Of a DNA stretch of 64,000 nt, positions 8,640-16,448 are shown piece after piece. The notes below the pieces were generated by a model. That model did not search any database and was not told the DNA's origin. It saw only the letters and a list, made by a program, of their open reading frames with translations. The stretch's first letter is position 1, and the number at the start of each line of letters is the position of its first letter. The position numbers and the translations under genes were made by a program. The DNA comes from Halorubrum ezzemoulense DSM 17463 (lineage in GTDB: Archaea; Halobacteriota; Halobacteria; Halobacteriales; Haloferacaceae), in contig NZ_NEDJ01000004.1 of assembly GCF_002114285.1 (NCBI RefSeq), positions 1 through 64,000 on the forward strand, in the 5' to 3' direction.

Positions 8640-9536
8640 TCACGCCCGGATCGTGATGTCGCCGTCGCGGGTCCGGGCTGTCACCGCGGCGTCGCCGCCG
8701 TTGACGGCCGCTCGGAGCCGAGACTCCGTCCGCTCGCGGACGCTGACCGCGCCGCCGCCGTCCGTGACGACGAACTCCCCGTCGTCGGTTCTCGCGGTCA
8801 GGGTCGCGCTCAGATCGTCGCCGAGCCGGAGCAGGAGGTCGCCGTCGGTCGACGCGACGACCGCGTCAGACGCCGCGGCGGGCACGTCCGCGACGACATC
8901 GCCGTCCCGCGTCCGCAGGGCGTCGACGCGGGCGGGGTCCCGCGCGCGTATCTCGCCGTCCACGGTCGTCGCCGAGAGCGTTCCGTCGGTCCCGTCGACG
9001 AGAACGTCGCCGTCGCGGGACTCGGCGCGCACGTCGCCGCGGGCGTCGGTGACCGACACGTCGCCGTCCGTCGTCGCCAGCGTCGCGCCGTCGGGGACCG
9101 ACTCCGCCCGCACGTCGCCGTCGGCGGTGCGGACCTCGTCGACCGCGACGCTCGGCGGCGCGCGGATCTCGAGGTCGACGCGGCCGCCGCCGAACCCGAC
9201 GACCCGCGGCTCGTCCGTCGTCACTTCGAGGCGGTCGCCGACGGTCCGCACGGTCACGCCGAGTTCGTCGAACGAGACGCGGCCGAGGGCGCGCTTCCGG
9301 GCGACGACCGCGATGTCGTCGCGGGACTCCGCGCGGAAGTCGATATCGCCGGTGGCCTCCGTCACGGCGAGCGTCGAGACCGTCGAGGGGTCGACGCTGC
9401 GCCGCTCCGTCTCCGTCCGGCGGTCGACGTCGACGACGCCGCTACAGCCGGCGAGGGTCGTTCCCAGTCCAACACCGACCGCGCCGAGCAGTCGCCGCCG
9501 CGTCGACGACCCGTCGGCTGCCGAACGGTCACGCAT
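8640..9536 (-). CDS. DUF4097-like beta-repeat lipoprotein, Tat-exported
   Basis: A 298-residue protein with a twin-arginine lipoprotein signal: TRRRLLGAVGVGLGTTLAGC, where the Cys near residue 31 would be lipidated. The rest is a run of short beta strands with the recurring pattern TxDGDVxAES (VRTADGDVRAES, LATTDGDVSVTD, AESRDGDVLVDG, LRTRDGDVVADV). This is the stacked, right-handed beta-helix style of DUF4097/adhesin-like proteins. It is anchored outside the membrane, with a probable structural or scaffold role. Its start overlaps the end of the sensor-domain gene upstream by 8 bases, so the two form an operon. Confidence 0.75.
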   Translation of the reverse strand: MRDRSAADGSSTRRRLLGAVGVGLGTTLAGCSGVVDVDRRTETERRSVDPSTVSTLAVTEATGDIDFRAESRDDIAVVARKRALGRVSFDELGVTVRTVGDRLEVTTDEPRVVGFGGGRVDLEIRAPPSVAVDEVRTADGDVRAESVPDGATLATTDGDVSVTDARGDVRAESRDGDVLVDGTDGTLSATTVDGEIRARDPARVDALRTRDGDVVADVPAAASDAVVASTDGDLLLRLGDDLSATLTARTDDGEFVVTDGGGAVSVRERTESRLRAAVNGGDAAVTARTRDGDITIRA

Positions 9537-10212
9537 CGGCCGCCTCCGCGGACCGCGCCGCGCCGCCGAGCAGCGCGTCGGTGAGGAAGCCGCCGAACCG
9601 GGCGACGCCGTTGGTCACGTGGAGCGACACGAGGACGAGGAGGACGCCGAGGCCGCCCCCGGCGACCGCCTCGCCCAGCGTGTCGACCACGTACGGGCCG
9701 AACGTGTAGGTGACGCCGGGCGCGTCGTAGAGCGCCGGCGCGGCGAGCAGCGTCGCAGACACCGCGAACGCGGTGACGAGCGCGGTGAACGCGACGACGC
9801 CGTAAACGAACTTGAGCCCGACGAGCAGCAGCCCGGTCCACGCCGCCGGCGCGGTGAGGACCCGCTTCGTCGTGCCGATCGCCTCCTCGACCGACCCGAA
9901 GGCGAGTTCGATCCCTCCGTCGTCGCCGTCGACCTCGACGTCGAGGAGGTGGTCGGCGAGCCGGCGCTCGAACGAGCTGATACCGAGCGTCACGACCAGC
10001 GTCGCGAGGACGATCGGGACGCCGGCGAACGTGACGAGGAGCCCGAGTCCCGTCGAGAGGCCCGTCGTGACGACGGTGAAGTAGGCGATGCCCAGCGGGA
10101 ACGCTAACAGGAGGTACGCTAGGTTGCGATACGTCTGCGCGTCGAACGGCACACCGACGAAGCGCGCGAGCGCCGCGACCGGTGAGCGTGGGGACCAGCG
10201 GTGATCGCTCAT
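9529..10212 (-). CDS. Sensor-domain membrane protein (putative sensor family)
   Basis: A 227-residue protein with four to six membrane helices in two pairs (YLLLAFPLGIAYFTVVTTGL, LLVTFAGVPIVLATLVVTLG, WTGLLLVGLKFVYGVVAFTA). The phrase NLAYLLLAFPLGIAYF is characteristic of the Putative sensor domain found at the N-terminus of some histidine kinases, here standing alone. The start MSDHRW at 10212 is preferred because TTTATATG on the minus strand (10242-10249) lies about 30 bases upstream. It overlaps the lipoprotein gene, suggesting a membrane sensor paired with an exported beta protein. No kinase or DNA-binding domain is attached. Confidence 0.75.
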   Translation of the reverse strand: MSDHRWSPRSPVAALARFVGVPFDAQTYRNLAYLLLAFPLGIAYFTVVTTGLSTGLGLLVTFAGVPIVLATLVVTLGISSFERRLADHLLDVEVDGDDGGIELAFGSVEEAIGTTKRVLTAPAAWTGLLLVGLKFVYGVVAFTALVTAFAVSATLLAAPALYDAPGVTYTFGPYVVDTLGEAVAGGGLGVLLVLVSLHVTNGVARFGGFLTDALLGGAARSAEAADA

Positions 10213-10324
10213 GCTGTACCTACCGCTTGCGACCGAGCTCACATATAAAGAATCGAACGCTGCTCAGCGGGCAACGCCACCAAAAATATAAGTACGATGT
10301 TTTTCGCAGCGGGCGAACGCCGGG

Positions 10325-11083
10325 TCAGTCGTCGCTCACCGGCGAGGTGCCAGCGCCGAGCGCGAACTCTGCCCACCGCGCGCAGAGCCAGCCGGCGGCG
10401 CTCACGACGTTCAGCCCGACGAGGGCCGCCAGCACGCCGAACAGAGACATGAGGAGCGCGCCCGGCAACGTCGACACCTCCCACGACGTGAGTCGGACGA
10501 TGAACGAGACGCCGACCTCGAACTGCTCCCACGGGACGACGACCGACAGCTCCCGACGGATCGGCTCCGGGAGGATGAGCCCGACGGACGCGCCGGGCGC
10601 GTCGTAGTACAGCGGCGCCGCCAGCAGCGACGCGCCGACGCTGAGCACGACCGTGAGGAGCGTGAAGCCGGCGACGCCGATGATCAGCTTCGACAGGACG
10701 AACAGGAGGGCGCCCCACACGGCGAGGTCGGTCGCCGCGGCGAGGGCCCGGTCGGCGATGCCCGACGCCTCCGTCACCTTCCACGACGGGTCGGCGATGT
10801 CGGCGCCGAGGAGCCGACGAGCGAGCACGCGTTCGCCGATCGACACCAGCACCACGCCGCCCAGCGTCGCCGCGAGGATCGGTACGCCGACGAGGAGTAC
10901 GGAGAGGCTGACACCGAGCGACAGCCCGACCACGGTACAGACGAAGTACGCGATCCCGAGGGGAAACGACAGCGCCAGGTACGCCGCAGCGGCGTAGGTC
11001 CGAATCCGGAACGGCGCTGAGAGCACCGCTTCGGCGACCCGTCTGTTCGCGGGGGGATCCGAGAGCGCGTCCGAGAGGGCCAT
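10325..11083 (-). CDS. Sensor-domain membrane protein, paralogue of the neighbour
   Basis: A 252-residue protein clearly related to the gene just downstream. It shares the phrase AYLALSFPLGIAYF, followed by LSLGVSLSVLLVGVPILAAT and a later pair of helices (AVWGALLFVLSKLIIGVAGF). A region of about 60 residues between the last helices (YYDAPGASVGLILPEPIRR) is longer than in its neighbour and probably extracytoplasmic. The two genes are tandem duplicates on one strand, separated by 112 bases that contain AT-rich TATA-like sequences. A shared role in sensing envelope state is plausible but not shown. Confidence 0.75.
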   Translation of the reverse strand: MALSDALSDPPANRRVAEAVLSAPFRIRTYAAAAYLALSFPLGIAYFVCTVVGLSLGVSLSVLLVGVPILAATLGGVVLVSIGERVLARRLLGADIADPSWKVTEASGIADRALAAATDLAVWGALLFVLSKLIIGVAGFTLLTVVLSVGASLLAAPLYYDAPGASVGLILPEPIRRELSVVVPWEQFEVGVSFIVRLTSWEVSTLPGALLMSLFGVLAALVGLNVVSAAGWLCARWAEFALGAGTSPVSDD

Positions 11084-11244
11084 CGGCTGAGTGGAGCGTC
11101 GGCCAGCAGCCGTAAGAAATCTCGGTCTCGTCAGCGATCCGACGGTTCTCGTGACGCGGACCGACGCTGCGCGCCGGACTGCGGCGCGACCGAACTCAGT
11201 CCTCGGCGGGAAGACTAAGTTTCCCGATTACGAGGTTCGACCGA

Positions 11245-11601
11245 ATGGGCACGGAGGCGTCGGTCGATCCGCGGGAAGTGTACTCGCTGCTCGACGACGA
11301 GTACGCCCGGCAGATCCTCATCGAGACCTACGAGGAGACGCGGTCGGCGAGCGCGCTCAGCGAGGCCTGCGACGCCTCCGAGGCGACCGTCTACCGCCGG
11401 CTCGAACGCCTCCGCGAACAGGACCTCGTCGAGACGGTACAGGAGGTCGACCCGGACCGCGGTCCCCAGCAGGTGTACGCCGCTCGGCTCAACCGCGTCT
11501 CCGTCGACCTGACCGCGAGCGGGTTCGAAGTGAGCGTCGACTACGTCGAGGAGACGGCCGCCGACCGACTGACGCGGCTCTACGAGGAGCTTTCGGGATG
11601 A
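11245..11601 (+). CDS. Winged-helix transcriptional regulator (ArsR-like)
   Basis: A 118-residue regulator. Residues 8-70 form a winged helix: YSLLDDEYARQILIETY, the recognition region CDASEATVYRRLERLREQ and a wing ending DRGPQQVY. The short C-terminal tail (SVDYVEETAADRLTRLYEEL) is helical and may dimerise. It starts a three-gene unit: its stop overlaps the next start (ATGA at 11598), and that gene in turn overlaps the third. This arrangement with two small membrane proteins is common in haloarchaea and suggests the regulator senses or controls something at the membrane. The ATG at 11245 leaves a short upstream gap with its own promoter. Confidence 0.85.
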   Translation: MGTEASVDPREVYSLLDDEYARQILIETYEETRSASALSEACDASEATVYRRLERLREQDLVETVQEVDPDRGPQQVYAARLNRVSVDLTASGFEVSVDYVEETAADRLTRLYEELSG

Positions 11602-11981
11602 TCGGAACGTGGCCCGTGGCGACGGCGCTTGCGGCGGTCACGGAGCAGAGCGTCTCGGTAATCGGGCGACAGAGTCTCCCGATTCAGGTCGACGTGGTCG
11701 GCGGCGGCGGTGGGCTCGCCGCGATCACGATCGCCGCGTTCTTCCTCTCGGTGCTGCTCGCGGTGTTCGTCACCTACCGCTTCGCGCGTGGATACCTGCG
11801 AACGCGCCGCCGGCCGCTGCTGTTCCTGACGCTCGGGCTACTGCTGTTGGCGCCCCTCCCGATGTTCCTCCGGCTGGCGTCCGGCAACGTCGCGTGGGTG
11901 ACCGCCACCGAGCGGACCGTGGTCGTGACCGCGAGCAAGCTCTGCGGGCTCCTGCTGATCCTCGGGGTGGTCTACCGGTGA
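11598..11981 (+). CDS. Small membrane protein (DUF7521-like)
   Basis: A 127-residue protein with three probable membrane helices (ITIAAFFLSVLLAVFVTYRF, PLLFLTLGLLLLAPLPMFL, VVTASKLCGLLLILGVVY). The start at ATG 11598 overlaps the TGA of the regulator gene, so translation is likely coupled. The pattern YRFARGYLRTRRRPLLFLTLG is typical of small haloarchaeal proteins found next to winged-helix genes. The function is unknown; a partner or signal input for the regulator is an inference from position. Confidence 0.7.
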   Translation: MIGTWPVATALAAVTEQSVSVIGRQSLPIQVDVVGGGGGLAAITIAAFFLSVLLAVFVTYRFARGYLRTRRRPLLFLTLGLLLLAPLPMFLRLASGNVAWVTATERTVVVTASKLCGLLLILGVVYR

Positions 11982-12250
11982 CGCTCTCCGTCGTCGCGAC
12001 CGCGGGCGGGGTCGCCACCGCCTGCCTCGGGGCGTACGTGTCGTACCTCGCCTACGACGGCTGGCGCCGGAACGAGAGCCGGACGATGCTGCTTCTGGCC
12101 GTCGGCGTCGCCTGTATCGCGGTCCTCCCGTACGTCGTCGCGTACGGCCTGACGCCGCTGTTGGGGCTCTCCGACGCGGCGACCGTGTTCGGCGTCACCG
12201 TGGCGCACCTAATTGGACTCGGCGCGCTGGCGCGGTCGGTGACCGACTGA
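11978..12250 (+). CDS. Small membrane protein, paralogue of the preceding gene
   Basis: A 90-residue protein starting at GTG 11978, overlapping the TGA of the upstream gene. It has three helices (VVATAGGVATACLGAYVSYL, MLLLAVGVACIAVLPYVVAY, FGVTVAHLIGLGALARSV) and the motif YDGWRRNESRTMLLLAVG, which parallels FARGYLRTRRRPLLFLTLG in its neighbour. The two look like diverged duplicates. It ends the three-gene unit headed by the winged-helix regulator. The function is unknown. Confidence 0.7.
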   Translation: MTLSVVATAGGVATACLGAYVSYLAYDGWRRNESRTMLLLAVGVACIAVLPYVVAYGLTPLLGLSDAATVFGVTVAHLIGLGALARSVTD

Positions 12251-12308
12251 CGCGGTCGGGCGTGCCGGCGGCCCGTCGCCCCCTCGACGGCCGGAGCGCC
12301 GCGGCCGA

Positions 12309-13673
12309 TCAGTCGGGGTCGAGAATCGCGTCCCGTAGCGGCGGGAACGCCTCTAATTTGGCGCGCCCGACCAGCGCGTAGAGGTACGCCTCCAACCGTT
12401 CGCGCCACATCGGCCGGTCGCGGCCGCCGCCGAACCCGACCTCCGCGACCTGGAGGTCCTCGACCGCGCGGCCGATCTGCGTGACGAGCAGGGGTTCAGG
12501 GGCGGAGCCGACGACCGACTCGTAGGTCGCCTGCGCCCGGCGCTTCGCGGCGAGGGTGTGGCCCGAGTCGAACGCGGTGTCGTCCGGCTCGACGACGAGC
12601 CGGTCGACTGCCGTCCCGTGGGCACGACGGCGCGCTACCCCGATCGAGAGCGCGACGGTCCGCAACGCGAGCAGGTCCGTGTCGATCGGCGTCCGCCACG
12701 GAACGGGCGCGGTCGATCCGAGACACCACCGCGCCAGCCGCGAGTGCGCGAACTCCCACGGCCCGTACTCGTCGACCTCCCCGACGTACCGGTCCCGGAC
12801 ATCGTCCCGGGACGGGTACTCGCGGAGGTCGGCGCGGAAGCGCTCGGCGGCCGCGCGCAGCGCCTCCGCGTGCGGGCCCGTGTCGCTCCCGAGGCGGTCG
12901 AAGAGGGTGTCGCGGTACCGCTCCGCGGTCATGGCGTCGACCTCGCCTCGGAGCAGCGCGGCCGTCACCTCACCTGCGACTTCCGGGTCGACCGCGTCGG
13001 CGGAGGCGTCGCTTTCGCCCCCAGAATCGGCGTTTTGCCCTGAGTCGGAATCGTCCGTGAGCGCGCGGGCCGCCAGCGCGCTCGCCGACTGCACCTCGCC
13101 CTCGATGCGGACGTACCCCCCGAGGTCGCGCGCGGGATCCGTCGTCGGGTAGGGCTTCAGGTCGTCCGCGACCGCCCGCGCGCGGTCCGTCAGTACGGCG
13201 GCGCGGTCGCGGAGCGTCGCCCGGTCGACCGCGTCCTGCTCGGCGCGGGCGTACCCCAGCGCCTCGCCCGCGAACTGGAGGCCGTACCGCGCTCGGAACA
13301 GGGCCGTGTCGTGGTCGGCCTCGTCGAGCGCCTCGCGGGCGTCCTCGAGCCAGCCGCCCGCATCCGTCGTGATCGGCGCGGCGTCGTCCCCGACGGAGTC
13401 CATCTCGGCCCACCGGCGCCGGCTCTCCGCGACCGTTTCCGCGAGCGTCTCGACGGCCTCGCGGGCGTGCGCCTCGGTCACCGGCGGCCGCCAGAGGGCG
13501 CCGACCTCCGGCGGGGTCGGGTAATGCGTCGTCGCCGCGTCCGTGATCGAGTCCGGCAGCGCGGTCGGTTCCGTCACGCCGACGACCGCGGTGCCGCCGG
13601 CGAGTACCGCGGCGCCGCCGCCGAGCGTCGCCAAAACCGTCCGTCTGCTAACCGAGGAGGGGTCGGGGACCAT
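12309..13673 (-). CDS. Secreted hypothetical protein with Tat signal
   Basis: A 454-residue protein. The N-terminus VSRRTVLATLGGGAAVLAGG is a twin-arginine signal followed by a hydrophobic stretch. No lipobox Cys follows, so it is secreted or held by the signal helix. The mature part is alpha-helical and acidic, with a Ser/Asp/Gly-rich linker near residues 205-225 dividing it into two halves. Repeated phrases such as ALDEADHDTALFRARYGLQF suggest a helical bundle. No enzyme motif is recognised. It stands alone, divergent from glmM, separated by about 100 bases that hold both promoters. Confidence 0.7.
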   Translation of the reverse strand: MVPDPSSVSRRTVLATLGGGAAVLAGGTAVVGVTEPTALPDSITDAATTHYPTPPEVGALWRPPVTEAHAREAVETLAETVAESRRRWAEMDSVGDDAAPITTDAGGWLEDAREALDEADHDTALFRARYGLQFAGEALGYARAEQDAVDRATLRDRAAVLTDRARAVADDLKPYPTTDPARDLGGYVRIEGEVQSASALAARALTDDSDSGQNADSGGESDASADAVDPEVAGEVTAALLRGEVDAMTAERYRDTLFDRLGSDTGPHAEALRAAAERFRADLREYPSRDDVRDRYVGEVDEYGPWEFAHSRLARWCLGSTAPVPWRTPIDTDLLALRTVALSIGVARRRAHGTAVDRLVVEPDDTAFDSGHTLAAKRRAQATYESVVGSAPEPLLVTQIGRAVEDLQVAEVGFGGGRDRPMWRERLEAYLYALVGRAKLEAFPPLRDAILDPD

Positions 13674-13771
13674 GCGCGAGGCTGCGGGGTTCGATCGGTA
13701 AAAGCCTTGGAGCGATTCCGTTCTGGCCGCCGTCCCGAACCGTCTTTGCGGTGGCCGGCGATCGCCTCGGT

Positions 13772-15112
13772 ATGTTCGGCACCAGCGGCGTTCGCGGCCC
13801 GGTCGGCGACGAGGTCACGGCGGCCCTCGCGCTCGACGTGGGGCGCGCGCTCGCGACGGACGGCGCGGAGACGGTCGTGATCGGGCGCGACGCCCGGGAC
13901 AGCGGCGCGATGCTCACGCGGGCGCTCGCCGCGGGACTCACCGAGTGCGGGAGCGACGTGATCGACGTCGGCGTCGAGGCGACCCCGACGGTTGCGCGCG
14001 CGGTCGCCCGGGAGGGCGCGAACGCCGGCGCCGTCGTCACGGCCTCGCACAACCCCGCGCCCGACAACGGTATCAAGCTCTGGACGGCGTCCGGGCGCGC
14101 CTTCGACGAGGACCGGAACGATCGGGTCGCCGAGATCATCGGGACGGAGGCGTTCGATCTCGCGGGCCACGACGGGATCGGCACGGTCGAGACGCGCGAC
14201 GCGGTCGCGGGCGGCGACGCGCGACGACGCCACGAGCGCGCGCTGCGCGAGACCGTTCCGCTGCCGGACGACCTCTCTGTCGTCGTCGACCTCGGCAACG
14301 GCGTCGGGCGCGTCACCGCCGACGCGCTCCACGCCGCGGGCTGCGACGTCGAGACGCTCAACGGGCAGCGCGACGGTCGGTTCCCGGGGCGACCGAGCGA
14401 GCCGACCGCGGCGAACTGCGAGACCGCCTGCGAGGTGGTCGCCGCGACCGACGCCGACCTCGGGCTGGTCCACGACGGCGACGCCGATCGCCTGATGGCG
14501 GTCGACGAGCGCGGGCGGTTCGTCGCCGGCGACGCGCTACTCGCGCTGTTCGCCCGCCGCGAGGCCGGCGCGGGCGACCGCGTCGCGGTCCCGGTCGACA
14601 CGAGCCTCCTCGTCGCGGACGCGCTGAGCGAAGTCGACGCCGCGGTCACGTACACGCCCGTCGGCGACGCGTACGTGGCCGCGGAGGCGGCGAAGCCCGG
14701 CGTCGCCTTCGGCGGCGAGCCGAGCGGCGCGTGGATCTGGCCGGACCGGACGCTGTGTCCCGACGGCCCGCTCGCGGCCTGTATCCTGACCGCGCTCGTC
14801 GGCGCGGAGGGATCGCTGGCGGCGCTCGTCGACGGCCTCCCCGAGTACCCGATCCGCCGCGACTCCGTGCGCACGGGCCGGAAGTCCGAGACCGTCGAGC
14901 GCGTCGGCGAGGCCGCGGCCGCCGAGTACGACGACGTGTCGACCCTCGACGGCGTCCGTGTCGAGACGGACGCGGGCTGGTTCCTCGTGCGCGCGAGCGG
15001 AACCGAGCCGCTGGTGCGGATCACGGCCGAAGCGCGCGACGAGGCCGACGCAGACGCGCTGTTCGAGACGGCGCGCGGGCTCATCGATCGAGCGGACGCG
15101 CGCCTCGACTGA
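13772..15112 (+). CDS. glmM: Phosphoglucosamine mutase / phosphohexomutase
   Basis: A 446-residue alpha-D-phosphohexomutase that converts glucosamine-6-phosphate to glucosamine-1-phosphate, or a related hexose phosphate. Family marks are MFGTSGVRGPVG at the start, the phosphoserine loop VVTASHNPAPDNGIKLW (Ser ~92), the magnesium loop VHDGDADRLMAV, the sugar-binding GGEPSGAWIW and the phosphate-binding RASGTEPLVRI near the end. ATG 13772 is preferred to an upstream GTG because all family members begin with this FGTSGxRG motif. It lies 53 bases before glmU on the same strand, so both probably serve UDP-N-acetylglucosamine synthesis, with glmS further along the window. Confidence 0.9.
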   Translation: MFGTSGVRGPVGDEVTAALALDVGRALATDGAETVVIGRDARDSGAMLTRALAAGLTECGSDVIDVGVEATPTVARAVAREGANAGAVVTASHNPAPDNGIKLWTASGRAFDEDRNDRVAEIIGTEAFDLAGHDGIGTVETRDAVAGGDARRRHERALRETVPLPDDLSVVVDLGNGVGRVTADALHAAGCDVETLNGQRDGRFPGRPSEPTAANCETACEVVAATDADLGLVHDGDADRLMAVDERGRFVAGDALLALFARREAGAGDRVAVPVDTSLLVADALSEVDAAVTYTPVGDAYVAAEAAKPGVAFGGEPSGAWIWPDRTLCPDGPLAACILTALVGAEGSLAALVDGLPEYPIRRDSVRTGRKSETVERVGEAAAAEYDDVSTLDGVRVETDAGWFLVRASGTEPLVRITAEARDEADADALFETARGLIDRADARLD

Positions 15113-15165
15113 CGCCCCGGATCCGACCGCAGTCAATAAACCTCGGCCCGCCGTCGGCTCCGCAC

Positions 15166-16374
15166 ATGTACGGAGTCGTGCTCGCGGCCGGCCGCGGGAC
15201 TCGGATGCGACCGCTGACGGACCGCCGCCCGAAACCGCTGCTGCCGGTCGGGGACCGCTCGCTGCTCGAACGGGTGTTCGACACGGCCCGCGACGTGGTC
15301 GACGAGTTCGTCGTCGTGACGGGGTACCGCGGCGACGCGATCCGCGATGCCGTTGGCGAGTCGTACCGCGGCCGCCCGGTCCACTACGTCGAGCAGGCCG
15401 AGGCGCTGGGGACGGCCCACGCCGTCGCGCAGGCCGAACCGGTCGTCGACGACGACTTCCTCGTGCTCAACGGCGACGTGGTCGTCGACGCGTCGCTCCC
15501 GGACGCGCTCGCCGAGGCCGGCGCCCCCGCTATCGCCGCCACCGAGGTCGAGGACCCACGGGCGTACGGCGTGCTCTCGGTCGGCGACGACGGAGCGCTC
15601 GCCGGGATCGTCGAGAAGCCTGACGACCCGCCGACGACCCTCGCGAACGTCGGCTGTTACGCGTTCGAACCGGAGGTGTTCGAGTACATCGAGGACACCC
15701 CGGAGAGCGAGCGCGGCGAGTACGAGATCACGACGACGATCGACCGATTGCTCGGTGACGGTCGGCGGATCGCGGTCGCGACCTACGACGGGACGTGGCT
15801 CGACGTGGGGCGCCCGTGGGAGCTGTTGGAAGCGAACGAGCTGGCGCTGGCGGCACTCGACGACGGAACGGCGATCGGCGGTACCGTCGAGGACGGCGTC
15901 GAGCTCCGCGGCCCGGTCGTCGTCGAAGACGGCGCGCGCGTCCGCTCGGGGGCGTACGTCGAGGGGCCGGCGCTGATCCGCGAGGGCGCGGACGTGGGGC
16001 CGAACGCCTACCTGCGCGGGGCCACCGTTGTTGGACCGGACGCCCACGTCGGCCACGCCGTCGAGGTGAAGAACTCGGTGCTAATGGCCGGCGCGTCGGT
16101 CGGGCACCTCTCGTACGTCGGCGACTCCGTGCTGGGCCGCGGCGTCAACTTCGGCGCGGGAACGAACGTCGCCAACCTCCGCCACGACGGCGAGAACGTG
16201 CGGCTGACGGTGAAAGGCGAGCGCGTCGACACCGGGCGCCGCAAGCTGGGCGCGATCGTCGGCGGCGGTGCGAAGACCGGCATCAACACCGCCCTGAACG
16301 CCGGCGTCCAACTGGGGGCCGGCGAGACCACCGGGCCGGGTGAGTCGCTGACGCGGGACCGGCTCTCCGAATAG
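15166..16374 (+). CDS. glmU: Bifunctional sugar-1-phosphate nucleotidylyltransferase/acetyltransferase
   Basis: A 402-residue two-domain enzyme. The N-terminal nucleotidyltransferase has VVLAAGRGTRMRPLTDRRPK (residues ~4-23), then GTAHAVAQAE, LNGDVVVD and the metal and sugar contacts YEITTTIDRLL and WLDVGRPWELL. The C-terminal third is a left-handed beta helix of hexapeptides (VGPNAYLRGATVVGPDAHVG) with KNSVLMAGASVGHLSYVGDS and NFGAGTNVANLRHDG, as in GlmU/ST0452-type acetyltransferases. It should make UDP-GlcNAc (or UDP-GalNAc) from hexosamine-1-phosphate. The start MYGVVLAAG is fixed by the domain edge. It follows glmM directly, consistent with consecutive steps. Confidence 0.88.
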   Translation: MYGVVLAAGRGTRMRPLTDRRPKPLLPVGDRSLLERVFDTARDVVDEFVVVTGYRGDAIRDAVGESYRGRPVHYVEQAEALGTAHAVAQAEPVVDDDFLVLNGDVVVDASLPDALAEAGAPAIAATEVEDPRAYGVLSVGDDGALAGIVEKPDDPPTTLANVGCYAFEPEVFEYIEDTPESERGEYEITTTIDRLLGDGRRIAVATYDGTWLDVGRPWELLEANELALAALDDGTAIGGTVEDGVELRGPVVVEDGARVRSGAYVEGPALIREGADVGPNAYLRGATVVGPDAHVGHAVEVKNSVLMAGASVGHLSYVGDSVLGRGVNFGAGTNVANLRHDGENVRLTVKGERVDTGRRKLGAIVGGGAKTGINTALNAGVQLGAGETTGPGESLTRDRLSE

Positions 16375-16448
16375 GGGGCTCGGGTCGCGCTCGGCGACGC
16401 GTGAACCGGGGTCGGCCGCTCGGGACGCCTGCGCGGCGACCGCTCGCG